A stretch of DNA of 64,000 bases from Athripsodes cinereus (GCA_947579605.1 OX388321.1:16297614-16361613), one strand, 5' to 3'. Positions 42,609 to 53,112 are shown, numbered from the stretch's first letter. Made by a program: numbers and translations. Notes: a model not told the origin generated them from the letters alone.

Positions 42609-42705
42609 CTCAATATGGTTTTAAATAACGGCCTGGGAACACATAATAGGAAAGTTTTACCTACCATTAAAACTTATATTATGTGCCCAGCCTTATTTAA
42701 AACCA
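42609..42705. repeat. DIRS internal complementary region
   Basis: Bases 42609-42649 are the exact reverse complement of the left end 38132-38172 (41 bases). Bases 42642-42705 are the exact reverse complement of the right end 42884-42947 (64 bases). The two parts overlap by CATAATAG, the complement of the shared terminal CTATTATG. This is the template that joins both ends during circular replication. Confidence 0.93.
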
Positions 42706-42726
42706 AGGCGATCTCTGCCTGTTGAG

Positions 42727-42947
42727 ACTAATGAATTGTGCTTAGAAAAAGACAATCAAATAAAATCCATAGACAAAAGTTCTATGTGTTTCTGCTTGGT
42801 TGACCAAAGTGTGAGTTAATGAGTGCCAATATGGAGGCGTAAATGTGACACATGGCGGGAATTACAACGGCACTATCTCAATATGGTTTTAAATAAGGCT
42901 GGGCACATAATATAAGTTTTAATGGTAGGTAAAACTTTCCTATTATG
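42727..42947. repeat. DIRS right inverted terminal repeat with extension
   Basis: Complements the left ITR, then adds an extension (TAAGTTTTAATGGTAGG...) absent from the left end but present in complement in the internal region. Confidence 0.9.
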
Positions 42948-42949
42948 GT

Positions 42950-43372
42950 TGCGGTGACACAATGGATGCAATGTTTCTTGACCTTTTTTTTAAAAAAAAC
43001 ACCTTTTGGTTAGCATTGTTAGGTAGAGATTATGTGTTATAAGGATTTTGTATTTAAATTTGAACTCTTGACACAGACAACATTGTTGAAGATAGAACAT
43101 TATCATGTACAGCGTCCTCGAGGTGCTATGGCACGAAGATGGCGCTATAAATACTCTCCGTTATAATTATAATAATAATTGGTTCGATTCTCACTCGCCT
43201 GACGAAAATAAAAAGTGTTACATTAAACATTTAATTAGAGCAAATCGTTTTTTAAGTAAGGTCTTAATTGAATCAAGAATAATCCTAATCCAAGACTATT
43301 AACATTGGTCTAAATGTAAAATAACATTATCATTTATTTTAGAAGGATTGATTATGTAACAGTCTCGAGATA
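42950..43372. other. No supported gene; short shared repeat
   Basis: At 43108-43178 GTCCTCGAGGTGCTATGGCA followed by an ATA-rich tail recurs at 53727-53795. It is probably the end of an unidentified retroelement. Confidence 0.45.
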
Positions 43373-43560
43373 TTTTGAATGTTTTTAGTACTCTACAATG
43401 CACTTCCGTTACTTGATTATTTAAATCGCGATCGATTTCGGTAAACCTTTACCATTGACGAACGACACGAGCGACACAATACTATCGCCGAAATCGATCG
43501 CGATTTGAATAATCAAGTAACGGAAGTGCATTAAAGAATACTAAAAAAAAACATTCAAAA
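43373..43560. mobile_element. Fold-back element with about 68-bp arms
   Basis: The left arm (43373-43441) and right arm (about 43487-43560) are reverse complements with few differences, including TGCACTTCCGTTACTTGATT and AAATCGCGATCGATTTCGG. The 45-base loop has short GACGAACGACACGAGCGACAC repeats. No coding capacity; it is a MITE-like palindrome or possible hairpin RNA source. Confidence 0.82.
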
Positions 43561-43904
43561 AGGAAAATGACGTAATTGGGTAAATAGAAACAAGCGTTAT
43601 ATTCAACCATATATTTAACAATCTGTTATATTTTACATTATGATATAAAATAGTACATTAAGTCGTTTCTATTCGGAAAATATTCTATGCAAACACAACC
43701 TTTCCGATGTTCATAATGTTATGATATTATTATTAATAATAATAATAATGTTGTGTTATCATTTCTCAATAAATATAAATCAAATGTTTATACAAGGAAA
43801 TTAAATATCATTTCGATATCGACGCAGTAATCTCTGGTTCACGTACAGAGCTCATATATTTTTGCAATCAGCACAGGAACGCCCACCGTATAAACGCTGT
43901 ATTA

Positions 43905-44301
43905 TATATCGATGGTTTAAAGCACAGAAGACACATGTCCACATTTGACAGTTTAGAGAAAACAGGGTTTGAAAGTTTGAGATTCAAAATTAATTAACTA
44001 ATTTTAAATTAATTCAGAAGATGTCCTTGGTGGAAATGTGCTTTTTAAGAATCAATTATGTCGATTTGAATACATTCTTAAATATTTTATGTGACATGTT
44101 ACATCTGTGCACAAAAAAATGATAATTAAAGAATGTTTGGCATCTGGTTTTTGTTAAATATTTCGTTAATGATGCAAGCATTATTGGTAATTATGTACCT
44201 AATCAGGACATAGACGACGTTGCAACCGATCTTGTACATATATTAACTTATTTTACCTAAAAAGTGGACATGTGTCTTTTGTGCTTTAAACAATCGATAT
44301 A
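43905..44301. mobile_element. Non-autonomous element with about 40-bp inverted repeats
   Basis: ATATCGATGGTTTAAAGCAC, AGAAGACACATGTCCAC on the left is complemented at 44263-44301 with a few differences. Weaker similarity outside (GGAACGCCCACC against GGGGCACTCTCC) suggests the true ends are at about 43874 and 44320, possibly hAT-type. No target duplication established. Confidence 0.65.
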
Positions 44302-44403
44302 ATGTATGGAGAGTGCCCCGATGGCAATTCTAAAATTAATAGGGCGAATATTTCATAGTGAGTATAATATAAATATTATTTTTTCATTCATTTGTTCGTA
44401 TAT

Positions 44404-44515
44404 ATCATAACGGCATTTCTAACAAGTGGGTTAACTAATAACGTGCTAATGTGTGTGCTAAACATACAAATCGTCAGAATGAGTGACATCTCTCATTACT
44501 GAATTGAATTATTAT
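44404..44515 (+). repeat. Dispersed short repeat D
   Basis: TATATCATAACGGCATTTCT, ACAAGTGGGTTAACTAA and GTCAGAATGAGTGAC, CTGAATTGAA blocks occur in the family order. Confidence 0.5.
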
Positions 44516-44582
44516 GTATGTGAGTAAGCATTCTGAATCTAAATTATCATTTTTTTTTTTTTGTGTTACTGTTGAGTAACGA

Positions 44583-44690
44583 CATACGAAGTGTGGAAGA
44601 GCTGTTCCGAGCAGCGTAGGACAGGGACAAGTTCGCCGAGGTGATCACCAACGTTGGGGGACCCGACAATGCACTTAAAGAAGAAGTTGA
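44583..44690 (+). pseudogene. Non-LTR C-terminal fragment (NVGG family)
   Basis: NDIRSVEELFRAA, an in-frame TAG, then DRDKFAEVITNVGGPDNALK and a GAAGAAG tract. Homologous to 6507-6645. Confidence 0.65.
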
Positions 44691-44780
44691 GAAGACTAAC
44701 GCACGACCGGTTTCGCGGACTCCGAGTTCGCATCATCAGGTGCTGATCTATACTAGTATAGATATAGATACATCACGTTG

Positions 44781-44930
44781 TGTGACTGTGGAGAGGAACA
44801 AAACACTGGGCACCTCCTGACATGTCCAATGGCTCCCAGACAGTGTCACTGGGAGGAACTCGTGGAGCAAACTCACCTGGGGGTAGCTGCAAGAGAGGTC
44901 GTAGCTTTCTGGGAGGCAATGGAAATATAG
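44781..44930 (+). pseudogene. Non-LTR ORF2 C-terminus with CCHC motif
   Basis: CDCGEEQNTGHLLTCPMA is followed by a closing segment (HLGVAAREVVAFWEAMEI) and TAG. C-x-C, H and C spacing matches the C-terminal zinc motif of Jockey-type and related elements. The sequence just upstream (44700-44760) is not continuous with it in frame. It differs from 31021-31137, so it is another family or subfamily. Confidence 0.65.
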
Positions 44931-44934
44931 ATTT

Positions 44935-45970
44935 AAATGTTTATTATTTTATGTAATTATGTAAAAGAAGAAGTAATATGTAATACAAAATTTTCTCTCC
45001 GTTTCACAAAAAATTGGTTTAATATAGGAGAGGTAGTAATTACCCAAGAAGAATGGGTAGGAAATCTCGACAATTAAAAAATACAATTAAAAAATAAGAG
45101 AGTTTAATACATTTCGGGACTTGATTGCAAAAAAATCGTTATGATCAATAACAATAATAGTCAGCAACCACAGGCGTATCATTGAATTTTTTTACCTACT
45201 TTTGCGGGTATTTTTTTCATCAATTATTCCACACAGCATTTCATACTCACGCATAACATTATGATATGTAGGTATTCACAACATTGGCGTATCAAAGATT
45301 TTCTCTAAGGGAGGGCAGCAGCTAAGATTTTTTGTTTATTGTTACAGTCATCAAATATTTGGACTTTTTCTTTTTAGTGTTGATAGTCACGATTTAGTGA
45401 TTTGGTATACACGCAACATTTCCAGCCCTACCCCCATCCTCAAGTTTTCAATTTGAACTTGAAATGTTTCACAATTTCCAAATTGTTTTTAATAAAATAG
45501 TACCACCTTCAGTGCCAACTTCGCACTTCAATACCAAATTCCCATACTTTTCCCTTATGTATAAAATACTAATTTTGACGGAGTATCGAAATCCCTCTGG
45601 GTACGCTCATGATTCACAAAGTTTTTTTTTCATTCAATTTTACACAAAAATTATTTTTTAGTGTACCTATGTATCGCTGAAGCGTGTATGAAAAAAATAT
45701 TTTTTATTGTCATTGAAATGAACGTTTTGGTTTGAAAAAATATTGAAAACGTTTTCATGCAGAAATTTATTGATGTTTGTGGTTCTGCTGTCAACAAGTA
45801 ACATTCGAAATAATTGTCCATGTTTTTTAATTGTGTGAAATTATTGCTCTTTGTTTTACCTATTAGGCCTATTTTTTGAAATTCAATACAATAGAACTTA
45901 TATAATGTGAATTTCGAAGGATAATTGAATAAATTATAAATTATTGAAGTATAAAATCGAGTAAAAGAAG
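44935..45970. other. No supported gene
   Basis: AT-rich; a 65-codon frame at 45464-45661 has no motif. Confidence 0.4.
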
Positions 45971-46108
45971 CACATTTTAGGTTAGGTTAGGTTAGGTTAG
46001 GTTACGTTTTCGTTCAAACGTGGACGATGTTGCGAGAACGCGTCAATTTTCGTCGTCTACGTTTGAACGAAAACGTAACGCTAAAATGTGTTTTGACTAG
46101 GCCCACTG
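45971..46108. mobile_element. Fold-back MITE copy with a TTAGG run in its arm
   Basis: The right end TTTTGACTAGGCCCACTG and the arm GTTACGTTTTCGTTCAAACG match 36433-36627. The copy has lost part of one arm and its outer left end. Between CACATTTTAG and GTTACG, where the other arm has CACATTTTAGCGTTACG, there are five TTAGG units (45977-46001). Confidence 0.75.
45977..46001 (+). repeat. (TTAGG)5 telomere-like run
   Basis: Five exact TTAGG pentamers, the insect telomeric unit, inside the MITE arm. Confidence 0.92.
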
Positions 46109-46117
46109 CTGCATTCA

Positions 46118-46265
46118 ATAAATATTTATTTATTTATTTTATTCTTCTTGTACATCATCATTCATAACATAACAAAATAAACAAAGCAGTGTAAATAAGA
46201 AAAAATGTGATGATGTGCAGTGGCGAGATTATCACTATATAGTGATTTCTTCCATCTAACCACGT
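46118..46265 (-). repeat. LINE 3' tail repeat (type A)
   Basis: The minus strand reads CGTGGTTAGATGGAAGAAAT, hairpin ATCACTATATAGTGAT, AATCTCGCCACTG, a stem TGCACATCATCA against TGATGATGTAC, and an AAATAAATAAATA tail. Confidence 0.72.
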
Positions 46266-46319
46266 ATACAAGTACCACGTATACAACAAATATACAAGTT
46301 GTCAGTCCTCTACGTGCAA

Positions 46320-46378
46320 ACAAAAAAATAAGACATTCAGGAGGGGTGGCAAACCTCATCGCTGAAATAAAGATGTGA
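46320..46378 (+). repeat. Dispersed short repeat D, right half
   Basis: AATAAGACATTCAGGAGGGG, TGGCAAACCTCATCGCTGAA and AAAGATG match the copies at 37618, 56308 and 63172. Confidence 0.6.
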
Positions 46379-46384
46379 AATATC

Positions 46385-46865
46385 CTTATTTTTTGAAGTA
46401 CAATTAATATACAATTTAAATTAAATATGTAATGAAGTATGGCAATAAAACAAAATTTTCAAGGTTAGTAACATCGAATGAAATGAAATTATCTGTGAAA
46501 ATCTCAATATTGATTTTAGTAAGCAAAACACTGAATTTGGGAAATTCATTTGAAAGTAGACAATATTATCATTCATTAAGGAAGTACAAACAAAACAATG
46601 ATCGATTAGATTTGATCATATTTACAATATATGTATCCCTTTTTCCTCTGGGATCCATGGAGTAGATGGTACTCAGTATTGAAAATAGGGATTGCAAACG
46701 GTTGTCATTGAAAATAAACGATTCATCGTGGCACCCTAATTTTTTTTGTATAAAAAGTTTATCTTTTAGTTTTAAATTGATTATCAGTTTTTATATAAGG
46801 TTTATGTCTAATTATTATACTTATTGTGAAAAAGTCCATTTCGATATAAATTAGAATAAATAAAT
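46385..46865. other. No supported gene
   Basis: Frames at 46432-46665 and 46666-46854 show no family signature. Confidence 0.4.
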
Positions 46866-49170
46866 TTAACCGTTAATTTATCCTTGACGCCTTATAGGCA
46901 CATTGCGTAATTAAAAACTCAATTTCGACACTTTATTGTAAGTATATTTTATTCTTCTTTTTAGTACTCCTCCAGTTACATACTTATATTCAGATTTCAT
47001 ATAAAACATCGTAAAAAATAATGAGAGTCATAAGTAATTAAATATCAATTACAAAAGTCAGTCACATTCCCCATGGCGCCACATCGGCACATGGTTACAA
47101 TTAATATTTACTTGATACTTGTGTAGTTCACACGTGTGTTTTATCAATTTAATCATGTCAAATAAAATCTTAAACGATAATGAAATTTGTGAGCTTGTTG
47201 AAATGGAGTGTTCTGATACAGAATTTAATATTTCTGATGGAGAAACCGATGAAGATTCTGACCACGTGAGTGTTAATTCTTATCATAGTGACAATGTCAG
47301 CGAAGATGAAACCAACGATGATGAATGTGCTAATACTTCTAATAATAGTGAATCTCATCCTGTTACTAAAGACGGAAGTACTTGGTATCTTTTTCCTCAA
47401 CTCTCTGGAAGGACACCGGCTCACAACATAATTCGAGGGTCAGTAAATAAAATAGTATTACCTCCAGGTTTGACAATTGAAATTCCAGTGCAATCATTTC
47501 AACTAATATTTTCAGAAGAAGTGATATCTATTATAACTAAGTTTACTAATATGGAAGCTGAAAGAGTATACACAGAGAAGAAATTTACCGCACCTTGGAA
47601 GTCTGTAGACAATATTGAAATGAATGCCTTTATTGGAATATTGCTTACTGCTGGGCATTTGAAATCTCAAGATGTCAGTGTTCATCGTTTGTGGAGTTTG
47701 AGGTACGGACCTCCAATCTTTCGTGCCACTATGTCAAAAAAAAGATTCCTGATGATCCTACGTTTTATGAGATTCGATGACAAAAGCTCTCGATCACAGA
47801 GACGAGCAACCGATAAATTGGCATGCATTAGAGATATATGGGAGATGATAAACAAAAATCTTGAAAAATCTTATATGCCAGGTTTTAACATAACTGTAGA
47901 CGAACAGTTGGTTGGTTATGATGGAAAATGTCCATTCAAACAGTATATGCCATCAAAACCAGAAAAATATGGTATGAAGATATTTTGGCTTAATGATTCC
48001 AAAAATGGTTACCCTCTTGGTGGAATTCCATATTTGGGTAAAGAGGGCAATGAACGAGCAACGAATCTCGGAGAAAAAATTGTTGAAAAATTGTGTGAAC
48101 CATATTATCATACAAATAGGAATATAACATGTGATAATTTTTTCACAACAAAACAATTGGCATTGAACTTGAAAAGTTCTGGACTCACTTTGATTGGAAC
48201 ATTACGAAAAAACAAACAGTATATTCCAAATACTTTCTTAGCTAATCGGTCCCGAGAAGAGTTATCATCGGTATTTGGATTCACAAAAAAACTCACCTTG
48301 GTGTCTTACGTACCAAAAAAAGGAAAAGCAGTTGTATTACTTTCGTCTATGCACCATGATGGTACTTTGTCAGAAAAAAAAAGAAAGCCAGAAATAATCA
48401 TTGATTATAACAAGTCAAAAGGAGGAACTGATCTTATGGATCAAATGTTGCGGTCTTATACATGCAAAAGAAAATGTAATAGATGGCCTATGTCATTTTT
48501 TATGAACCTCATAGATGTGGGAGCATTAGCTGGTTATATCATTTATACCAACATTTATAAAAACTGGAATTCAGGGAAATATGATAGAAGGAACACATAT
48601 TTAGAAGTGGTAGCTGAAGAATTGATGAAAAACCACATTCAGCGACGCTATGAAACAACTACGAAACAGACTGTGAAAAGAAATATTGCTTTAATTAGAA
48701 CCAAAAATGAGGGTTCTTCATCCTCGCAACCACCAAAAAAGAAACAAAGAAGCCAATGTCAGCTGTGTAAAACTAGAAGGTATATTTTTCAACATTGCTC
48801 AAATTGCTTTAAAAACGTATGCAATGATCATTCCAATTTACTTTGTCACATCTGCTTCAAATAATAATGTTAGATAATGTGCCTCGTAGGTATCAACTTT
48901 GTACATTCGTGTATAATGTAGTAATACGTTACTGGTTGGTTCTCAGAATTTTCCTGAAGGCAATACACCCGAAAATTGTGCCGTATTTTATTGTAAAACA
49001 AATTTTATTTTATTTTTATTTTGTTTATGTATAATATTAATAAATACATATGTAAGTATGTACTTATTTTCGTTATTTTTGTCCTCATTTTGAAATTCCA
49101 AGGTGCACATCTGTGCCCGAGTGCCTATGAATTTATACAAATTGAAATAAAACATTGCATGAATCTTTAA
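46866..49170 (+). mobile_element. Probable piggyBac-family element (ends uncertain)
   Basis: A TTAA at 46866-46869 is followed by CCGTTAATT and later TTATAGGCACATTGCG. A TTAA lies at 49167-49170, about 2.3 kb away, the usual element size. On the minus strand the right side contains TTCATAGGCACTCGG, sharing only ATAGGCAC with the left. Clear TIRs are not visible, so these limits are tentative. Confidence 0.4.
47155..48864 (+). CDS. piggyBac-like transposase
   Basis: 569 residues from the ATG at 47155; an upstream in-frame ATG at 47119 adds 12 residues of unlikely sequence. An acidic N-terminus (ELVEMECSDTEFNISDGETD) precedes the DDE_Tnp_1_7 core: FTAPWKSVDNIEMNAFIGIL, then the three catalytic-aspartate contexts NITVDEQLVGY, NITCDNFFTT and KGGTDLMDQM, spaced about as in the moth piggyBac transposase. 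The C-terminus is a cysteine-rich domain with repeated C-x2-C and H motifs (CQLCKTRRYIFQHC...CHICF), which in this family binds transposon ends. Length is close to the usual 590 or so. The frame is undamaged, so it is a recent copy or a gene kept under selection. The enzyme would cut and paste at TTAA. Confidence 0.93.
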   Translation: MSNKILNDNEICELVEMECSDTEFNISDGETDEDSDHVSVNSYHSDNVSEDETNDDECANTSNNSESHPVTKDGSTWYLFPQLSGRTPAHNIIRGSVNKIVLPPGLTIEIPVQSFQLIFSEEVISIITKFTNMEAERVYTEKKFTAPWKSVDNIEMNAFIGILLTAGHLKSQDVSVHRLWSLRYGPPIFRATMSKKRFLMILRFMRFDDKSSRSQRRATDKLACIRDIWEMINKNLEKSYMPGFNITVDEQLVGYDGKCPFKQYMPSKPEKYGMKIFWLNDSKNGYPLGGIPYLGKEGNERATNLGEKIVEKLCEPYYHTNRNITCDNFFTTKQLALNLKSSGLTLIGTLRKNKQYIPNTFLANRSREELSSVFGFTKKLTLVSYVPKKGKAVVLLSSMHHDGTLSEKKRKPEIIIDYNKSKGGTDLMDQMLRSYTCKRKCNRWPMSFFMNLIDVGALAGYIIYTNIYKNWNSGKYDRRNTYLEVVAEELMKNHIQRRYETTTKQTVKRNIALIRTKNEGSSSSQPPKKKQRSQCQLCKTRRYIFQHCSNCFKNVCNDHSNLLCHICFK

Positions 49171-49257
49171 ACCAAATCTTTTATCCAAAAAACTATGTAG
49201 CATTAAGATATATTTTAAAACTTTATATGAAAACTGCGCAATATACGAGATTGGACT
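48865..49257. other. 3' flank of the transposase gene
   Basis: T-rich region with AATAAA-type signals near 49039 and 49146. GGTGCACATCTGTGCCCG at about 49101 may belong to a damaged terminal repeat. Confidence 0.35.
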
Positions 49258-49372
49258 GCAATGAGAGATGTAGAGTAGTTGTTCCAGACAGTGTGGGACC
49301 GAGAAGCCTATGCCAGAGTGATCGTCAACGTCGGGGGACCTGACAGGGCACCTACAGAAGAAGATATAAAAA
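49258..49372 (+). pseudogene. Non-LTR C-terminal fragment (NVGG family)
   Basis: RDVE, in-frame TAG, then LFQTVWDREAYARVIVNVGG and PDRAPTEED. Homologous to 6507-6645 and 44583-44690. Confidence 0.65.
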
Positions 49373-49801
49373 ACTTACCAAAAATCATAAATATTGTCCA
49401 TAATATAATTAGAATCCAGAGTATATTCAAGGTATTCATAATTTATTTAGAATCTAGAATGTATTTTTATGCTGTTATTACAAACAAAAAGTCAATTAAA
49501 ACATAACACTAAATTGGATAATTTGAATATTTATACAACATGCAATCAATATAATATTAAATTATAAGCGAAAACTTATTAAAAGTCTTATATTTTGTAA
49601 GTTTTACCAATATATGCCCCTTAGGCGCCTAGGATAAGATAACCGACTATGTTCCAAGGAGAAGTTAGGGGTCAACGCAAGTTTCGTTGGGAAAGTTACT
49701 AAATCTAAATAAAAAAAATATATATCCCAAGTGGAGTGATTATCATGTAAATAGTTTTAATTATATTACTTTAATTTTTAAAATTAATATCTTATATATT
49801 T

Positions 49802-49869
49802 CTTACGATTCTATATTTCAGAACATTCTATATTTCAGAACATTCTTACGATTCTATATTTCAGAACAG
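49802..49869. repeat. Small tandem repeat
   Basis: ATTCTATATTTCAGAACA occurs three times, two of them preceded by CTTACG. Confidence 0.8.
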
Positions 49870-49899
49870 TTTTATATTTCCGCTCGCGATGCTTTAGAA

Positions 49900-50431
49900 G
49901 ATTTTGAAGTGGTTTTAGAGACATCTGAATCATTGACAATTATTTCAATCAAGTTTGTAAAATAATAAAGCTGATAACATAAATAGAACATAAATAATAT
50001 AGAAAATCAGTTGTGATGTTGTGAATTTACTTGTAAAATCGATGACGGCATTATTATTTTGATATGGCATTCCCTATTATAGGCGACATGTCTTTGTATC
50101 ACGACTTTGGGGGGTGAGTCTCATCCATCAACCTGGTCCCTGGGGACTTTGGGATCTGTATCACCTCATCCCTTCAACTGCTCATGCCATCAGACAGTGG
50201 CTCTGCGGGTTGCGATGGAAAATCTGTGATTTGGAATTATTTATTACATGGTTACACATACATATGTTGTGCATGTGTGTCCGTCCATCTGCTATATAAT
50301 TACTCTGATATATAGGTAATCTCTCAAAAGTGGGGTAGCCGTGGACTTACTGAATTTAGTAGATATTTACACATGTTGTCCTGTAAATGTTATAAAAATA
50401 ATAAAAATGGGTAACATACAAGAAATCTCAT
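49900..50431. other. No supported gene
   Basis: A short piece near 50318-50345 (CTCAAAAGTGGGGTAGCCG) resembles dispersed repeat D. Otherwise nothing. Confidence 0.4.
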
Positions 50432-50768
50432 GTATAAAATTCTCGTGTCATGGTGTTTGTTATCATACTTCTCCGAAACGGCTGGACCGATTTTGATGAA
50501 ATTTTGTTTGCTTATCGGGTAGGTCTGAGGGTCGGCCAACATCTATTTTTCATACGCCTAAAAGTTAAGGGTGGTCCACTCCGATTTTTTTTTTGACAAA
50601 ATTTCTATTTTTATTTTTTTAAGGTGAGGTATTAAAAAATATATACAGCTCTAAATTTTCACCCTTCTACCATCAACCCCTTTTTTTAATAGCGATATTA
50701 GTAATCTAAAAATAATGTACCTACCTATATGCTATATGGCAAAACAACGTTTGCCGGGTCAGCTAGTA
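50432..50768 (+). mobile_element. Helitron-like non-autonomous element, copy 2
   Basis: Starts ATCTCATGTATAAAATTCTC (slightly upstream, about 50425) and ends TTTGCCGGGTCAGCTAG followed by T. GGCAAA-ACAACG-TTTGCC forms a hairpin just before the CTAG terminus. A/T flanks, 5' TC, 3' hairpin and CTAG are Helitron features. No Rep/helicase. Confidence 0.65.
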
Positions 50769-50769
50769 T

Positions 50770-51705
50770 TTTATGAAAACCTGATCTAAAAATATTATGA
50801 GCGGAATTTTTTTTACGATAGCACCACAATCTATCTGAACAAAATTACAACAATACGCTTGGTTAACTGGAAGAATAATGTTTGTCCAATAGAGAAACTA
50901 ACGACTATCAAATTGCGTGAATGTAACAATAAGTCGAGATCGTTTGGACATGTTGAACGATTGAATGATAAAAAATACCATATCAATAAATGTCTGAAAT
51001 AAGAAGCTTGAGGCTTGATAAAAGGGAGGTAAAAGTAAAAAGAAAACAATTTGCATACCTATATGCGAAGTTTAAATACCTATAACAAAATGACATATAT
51101 TTTTTCTTTTGATGCCATTTGCTGATTACCTTTTATAATAGTTTCAAATTCAATGTCAAATTTATTGTAGGCAACACAAAATCAAATCAACCTAAACCTC
51201 ACAGACGGCGACATGGCATTTGATCATGACTTTGATAACATCCAGATACCTTGATAAGGGTAAGAGCTCACCCTTGTCATATCCAGCAAAAGAACATAAT
51301 TAACTTTAAAGTGAATTCAATTATTTTATTCCAACACGATTATCTACAATACATGCCGTTATTTTTCACACCACCCTTCACAAATCACTGAACCATGAAT
51401 ATTCTCTAATTTAGTTTTCAACCCTTTTGGACACATTGTGCCAAATGATATTCGGCAAATGTTGATACGTGTTACTTTGATTGTCATTATGAGAATTTAG
51501 AAATGCTTTTACCGACGTTAAATAAGAGCAGTAACAATTGAAACAAAAGTACTGCTCATAACTAGGGAAAACTCGAATTTTCCTTATGGTAATATGATCT
51601 TACAAACTTTTTTAGTATATTTTTGATTCACAACCTTGATGTATAGAATTACTTGGTGTAACACTTGATTATTTGATCTATAATAAGAATGGTCTGTGGA
51701 AAGAA
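50770..51705. other. No supported gene
   Basis: AT-rich; nothing recognised. Confidence 0.4.
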
Positions 51706-51741
51706 TTTCTCTCTATCTCTCTCTCTCTCTCTCTCTCTGTC
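51706..51741. repeat. (CT)n microsatellite
   Basis: Runs of CTCTCT, interrupted once by an A. Confidence 0.9.
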
Positions 51742-51952
51742 TTCAATCGTTTTACCAATTCTGGGGGTCGTGATCCCTCTATGGACAATTCTGCCCTTTC
51801 TTCTTCTGTTCTCAGACAGGTTTTACGCATGTTAAGTCATACATTTTCACTTTATCTATTAAATCCAATAATATTTAGCAAATCTTCAAATATGTGAATA
51901 TTCACATTCAAATTTTGTTGTTTTATTTGAAAATCATTTTAGAAAGTAATTC

Positions 51953-52078
51953 ATTTATTTATTCTTTACTGTAAATTGATAACAGGCAAATTTACATAAA
52001 AAATGCATTTATAACAAATACCTACAATCATAAAATCAACATACAGAGGGCGAGTTTATCGCAGAGGTGCGATTTATT
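51953..52078 (-). repeat. LINE 3' tail repeat (type B)
   Basis: Hairpin ATCGCAGAGGTGCGAT (52059-52074) beside GGCGAGTTT, a weaker stem CTGTAAATTGA/TCAACATACAG, and a TTTATTTATTCTT tail on the left. Confidence 0.68.
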
Positions 52079-52084
52079 TATTTT

Positions 52085-53110
52085 TATTAATACCTACCTA
52101 TCTCAGTTTTACGACACCAATATTTCATATTTATACAATCATAACAAATATACTTTAAAACAAAATACCTACATATAGATACAATAAAACAAATTCTGTT
52201 ATAAAATATTCTTATTATTATTTTTGTTTAGACTCAGTATTATTTTATTATTTATAAGATTACGGCAACCCGTCCCTTGTGGAACGATTTGTGCCAAGTA
52301 CAATATTTTAGGAAGATGTCACGTAATATTAAGGCATTAATTTAGACTCAGTATTAAAATATAAAAAGTAAGTTTTAAAGCAAAAGTAAAAAAAAAAAAA
52401 CCTACATCAATTGTTTTTGTGTAGGTTTTATTTTTAATTAACAATTTTGGTATTTTATAATTTACGATGTGCAAAAGAACAATAAACAGACGAAAAGACA
52501 CAAGATATTTTGTTTTTATTTTATAAAACGATAAATTAATTCACTGTCATTTCGCTGATTTGTGATTTGTAATCACGTTTTTTTTTCTTACAACACCATC
52601 ACTTCCCATGAATATCGTGTTTCTGATTGTATCTTCTAATACGATATTATATTTTATGATAATTGATTTGGACTTTGTGCTTTTGAGGTTGTTAAGTAAA
52701 TTTAAATGTTTTGTTTTATATTTATGTTAATAATTTTGAAAGAAAATTAACACATTTAATACTCAACTTGCATGCTTTTATAAAACAACAACAAAAAAAA
52801 TGAAGCATTTCTGCAAACAAGCCTTCATATTCTGCCATAGGTATAATGTGTATGTTTTCCTTCAAGAAAATACTATTAATATGGACTTAATAATATTTAT
52901 TATTAATTTATGCAAAATAAAAAAAAAATGTATTTTCACTCAAATAGCTGTATTTAGTTATAACGTTTTCGGAACTACTTGTTCCATCATCAGTAACAAT
53001 ACAAGTATGTTTCTTTTATTTTGCATAGGTTAATGATAAATATGGAATTCCACAGTGTTAGTTATAAAACATTTGCAAAGTTAACAATATTCTTCATTCA
53101 TGAATTCATT
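52085..53110. other. No supported gene
   Basis: TTTAGACTCAGTATTA is repeated at about 52230 and 52345. A hairpin AAACCTACA/TGTAGGTTT lies at about 52400-52432. No gene. Confidence 0.4.
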
Positions 53111-53112
53111 TA

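Larger units (their letters stand above)
38132..42947 (+). mobile_element. Structurally complete DIRS1-like tyrosine-recombinase retrotransposon
   Basis: The element has inverted terminal repeats (38132-38323 and 42727-42947), gag-like, RT/RNase H/methyltransferase-like and tyrosine recombinase frames, and an internal complementary region at 42609-42705. No LTRs or integrase are present. In the DIRS group this geometry is used to make a circular copy that the recombinase inserts, normally without target duplication; I see none. The sequence CTATTATG occurs at both outer ends and once in the internal region, as expected of the circle junction. Confidence 0.93.

Noticed and set aside
38132..42947. 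LTR retrotransposon or retrovirus-like provirus
   Set aside because: Terminal repeats are inverted, not direct; there is no protease, integrase or envelope, and a tyrosine recombinase is present.
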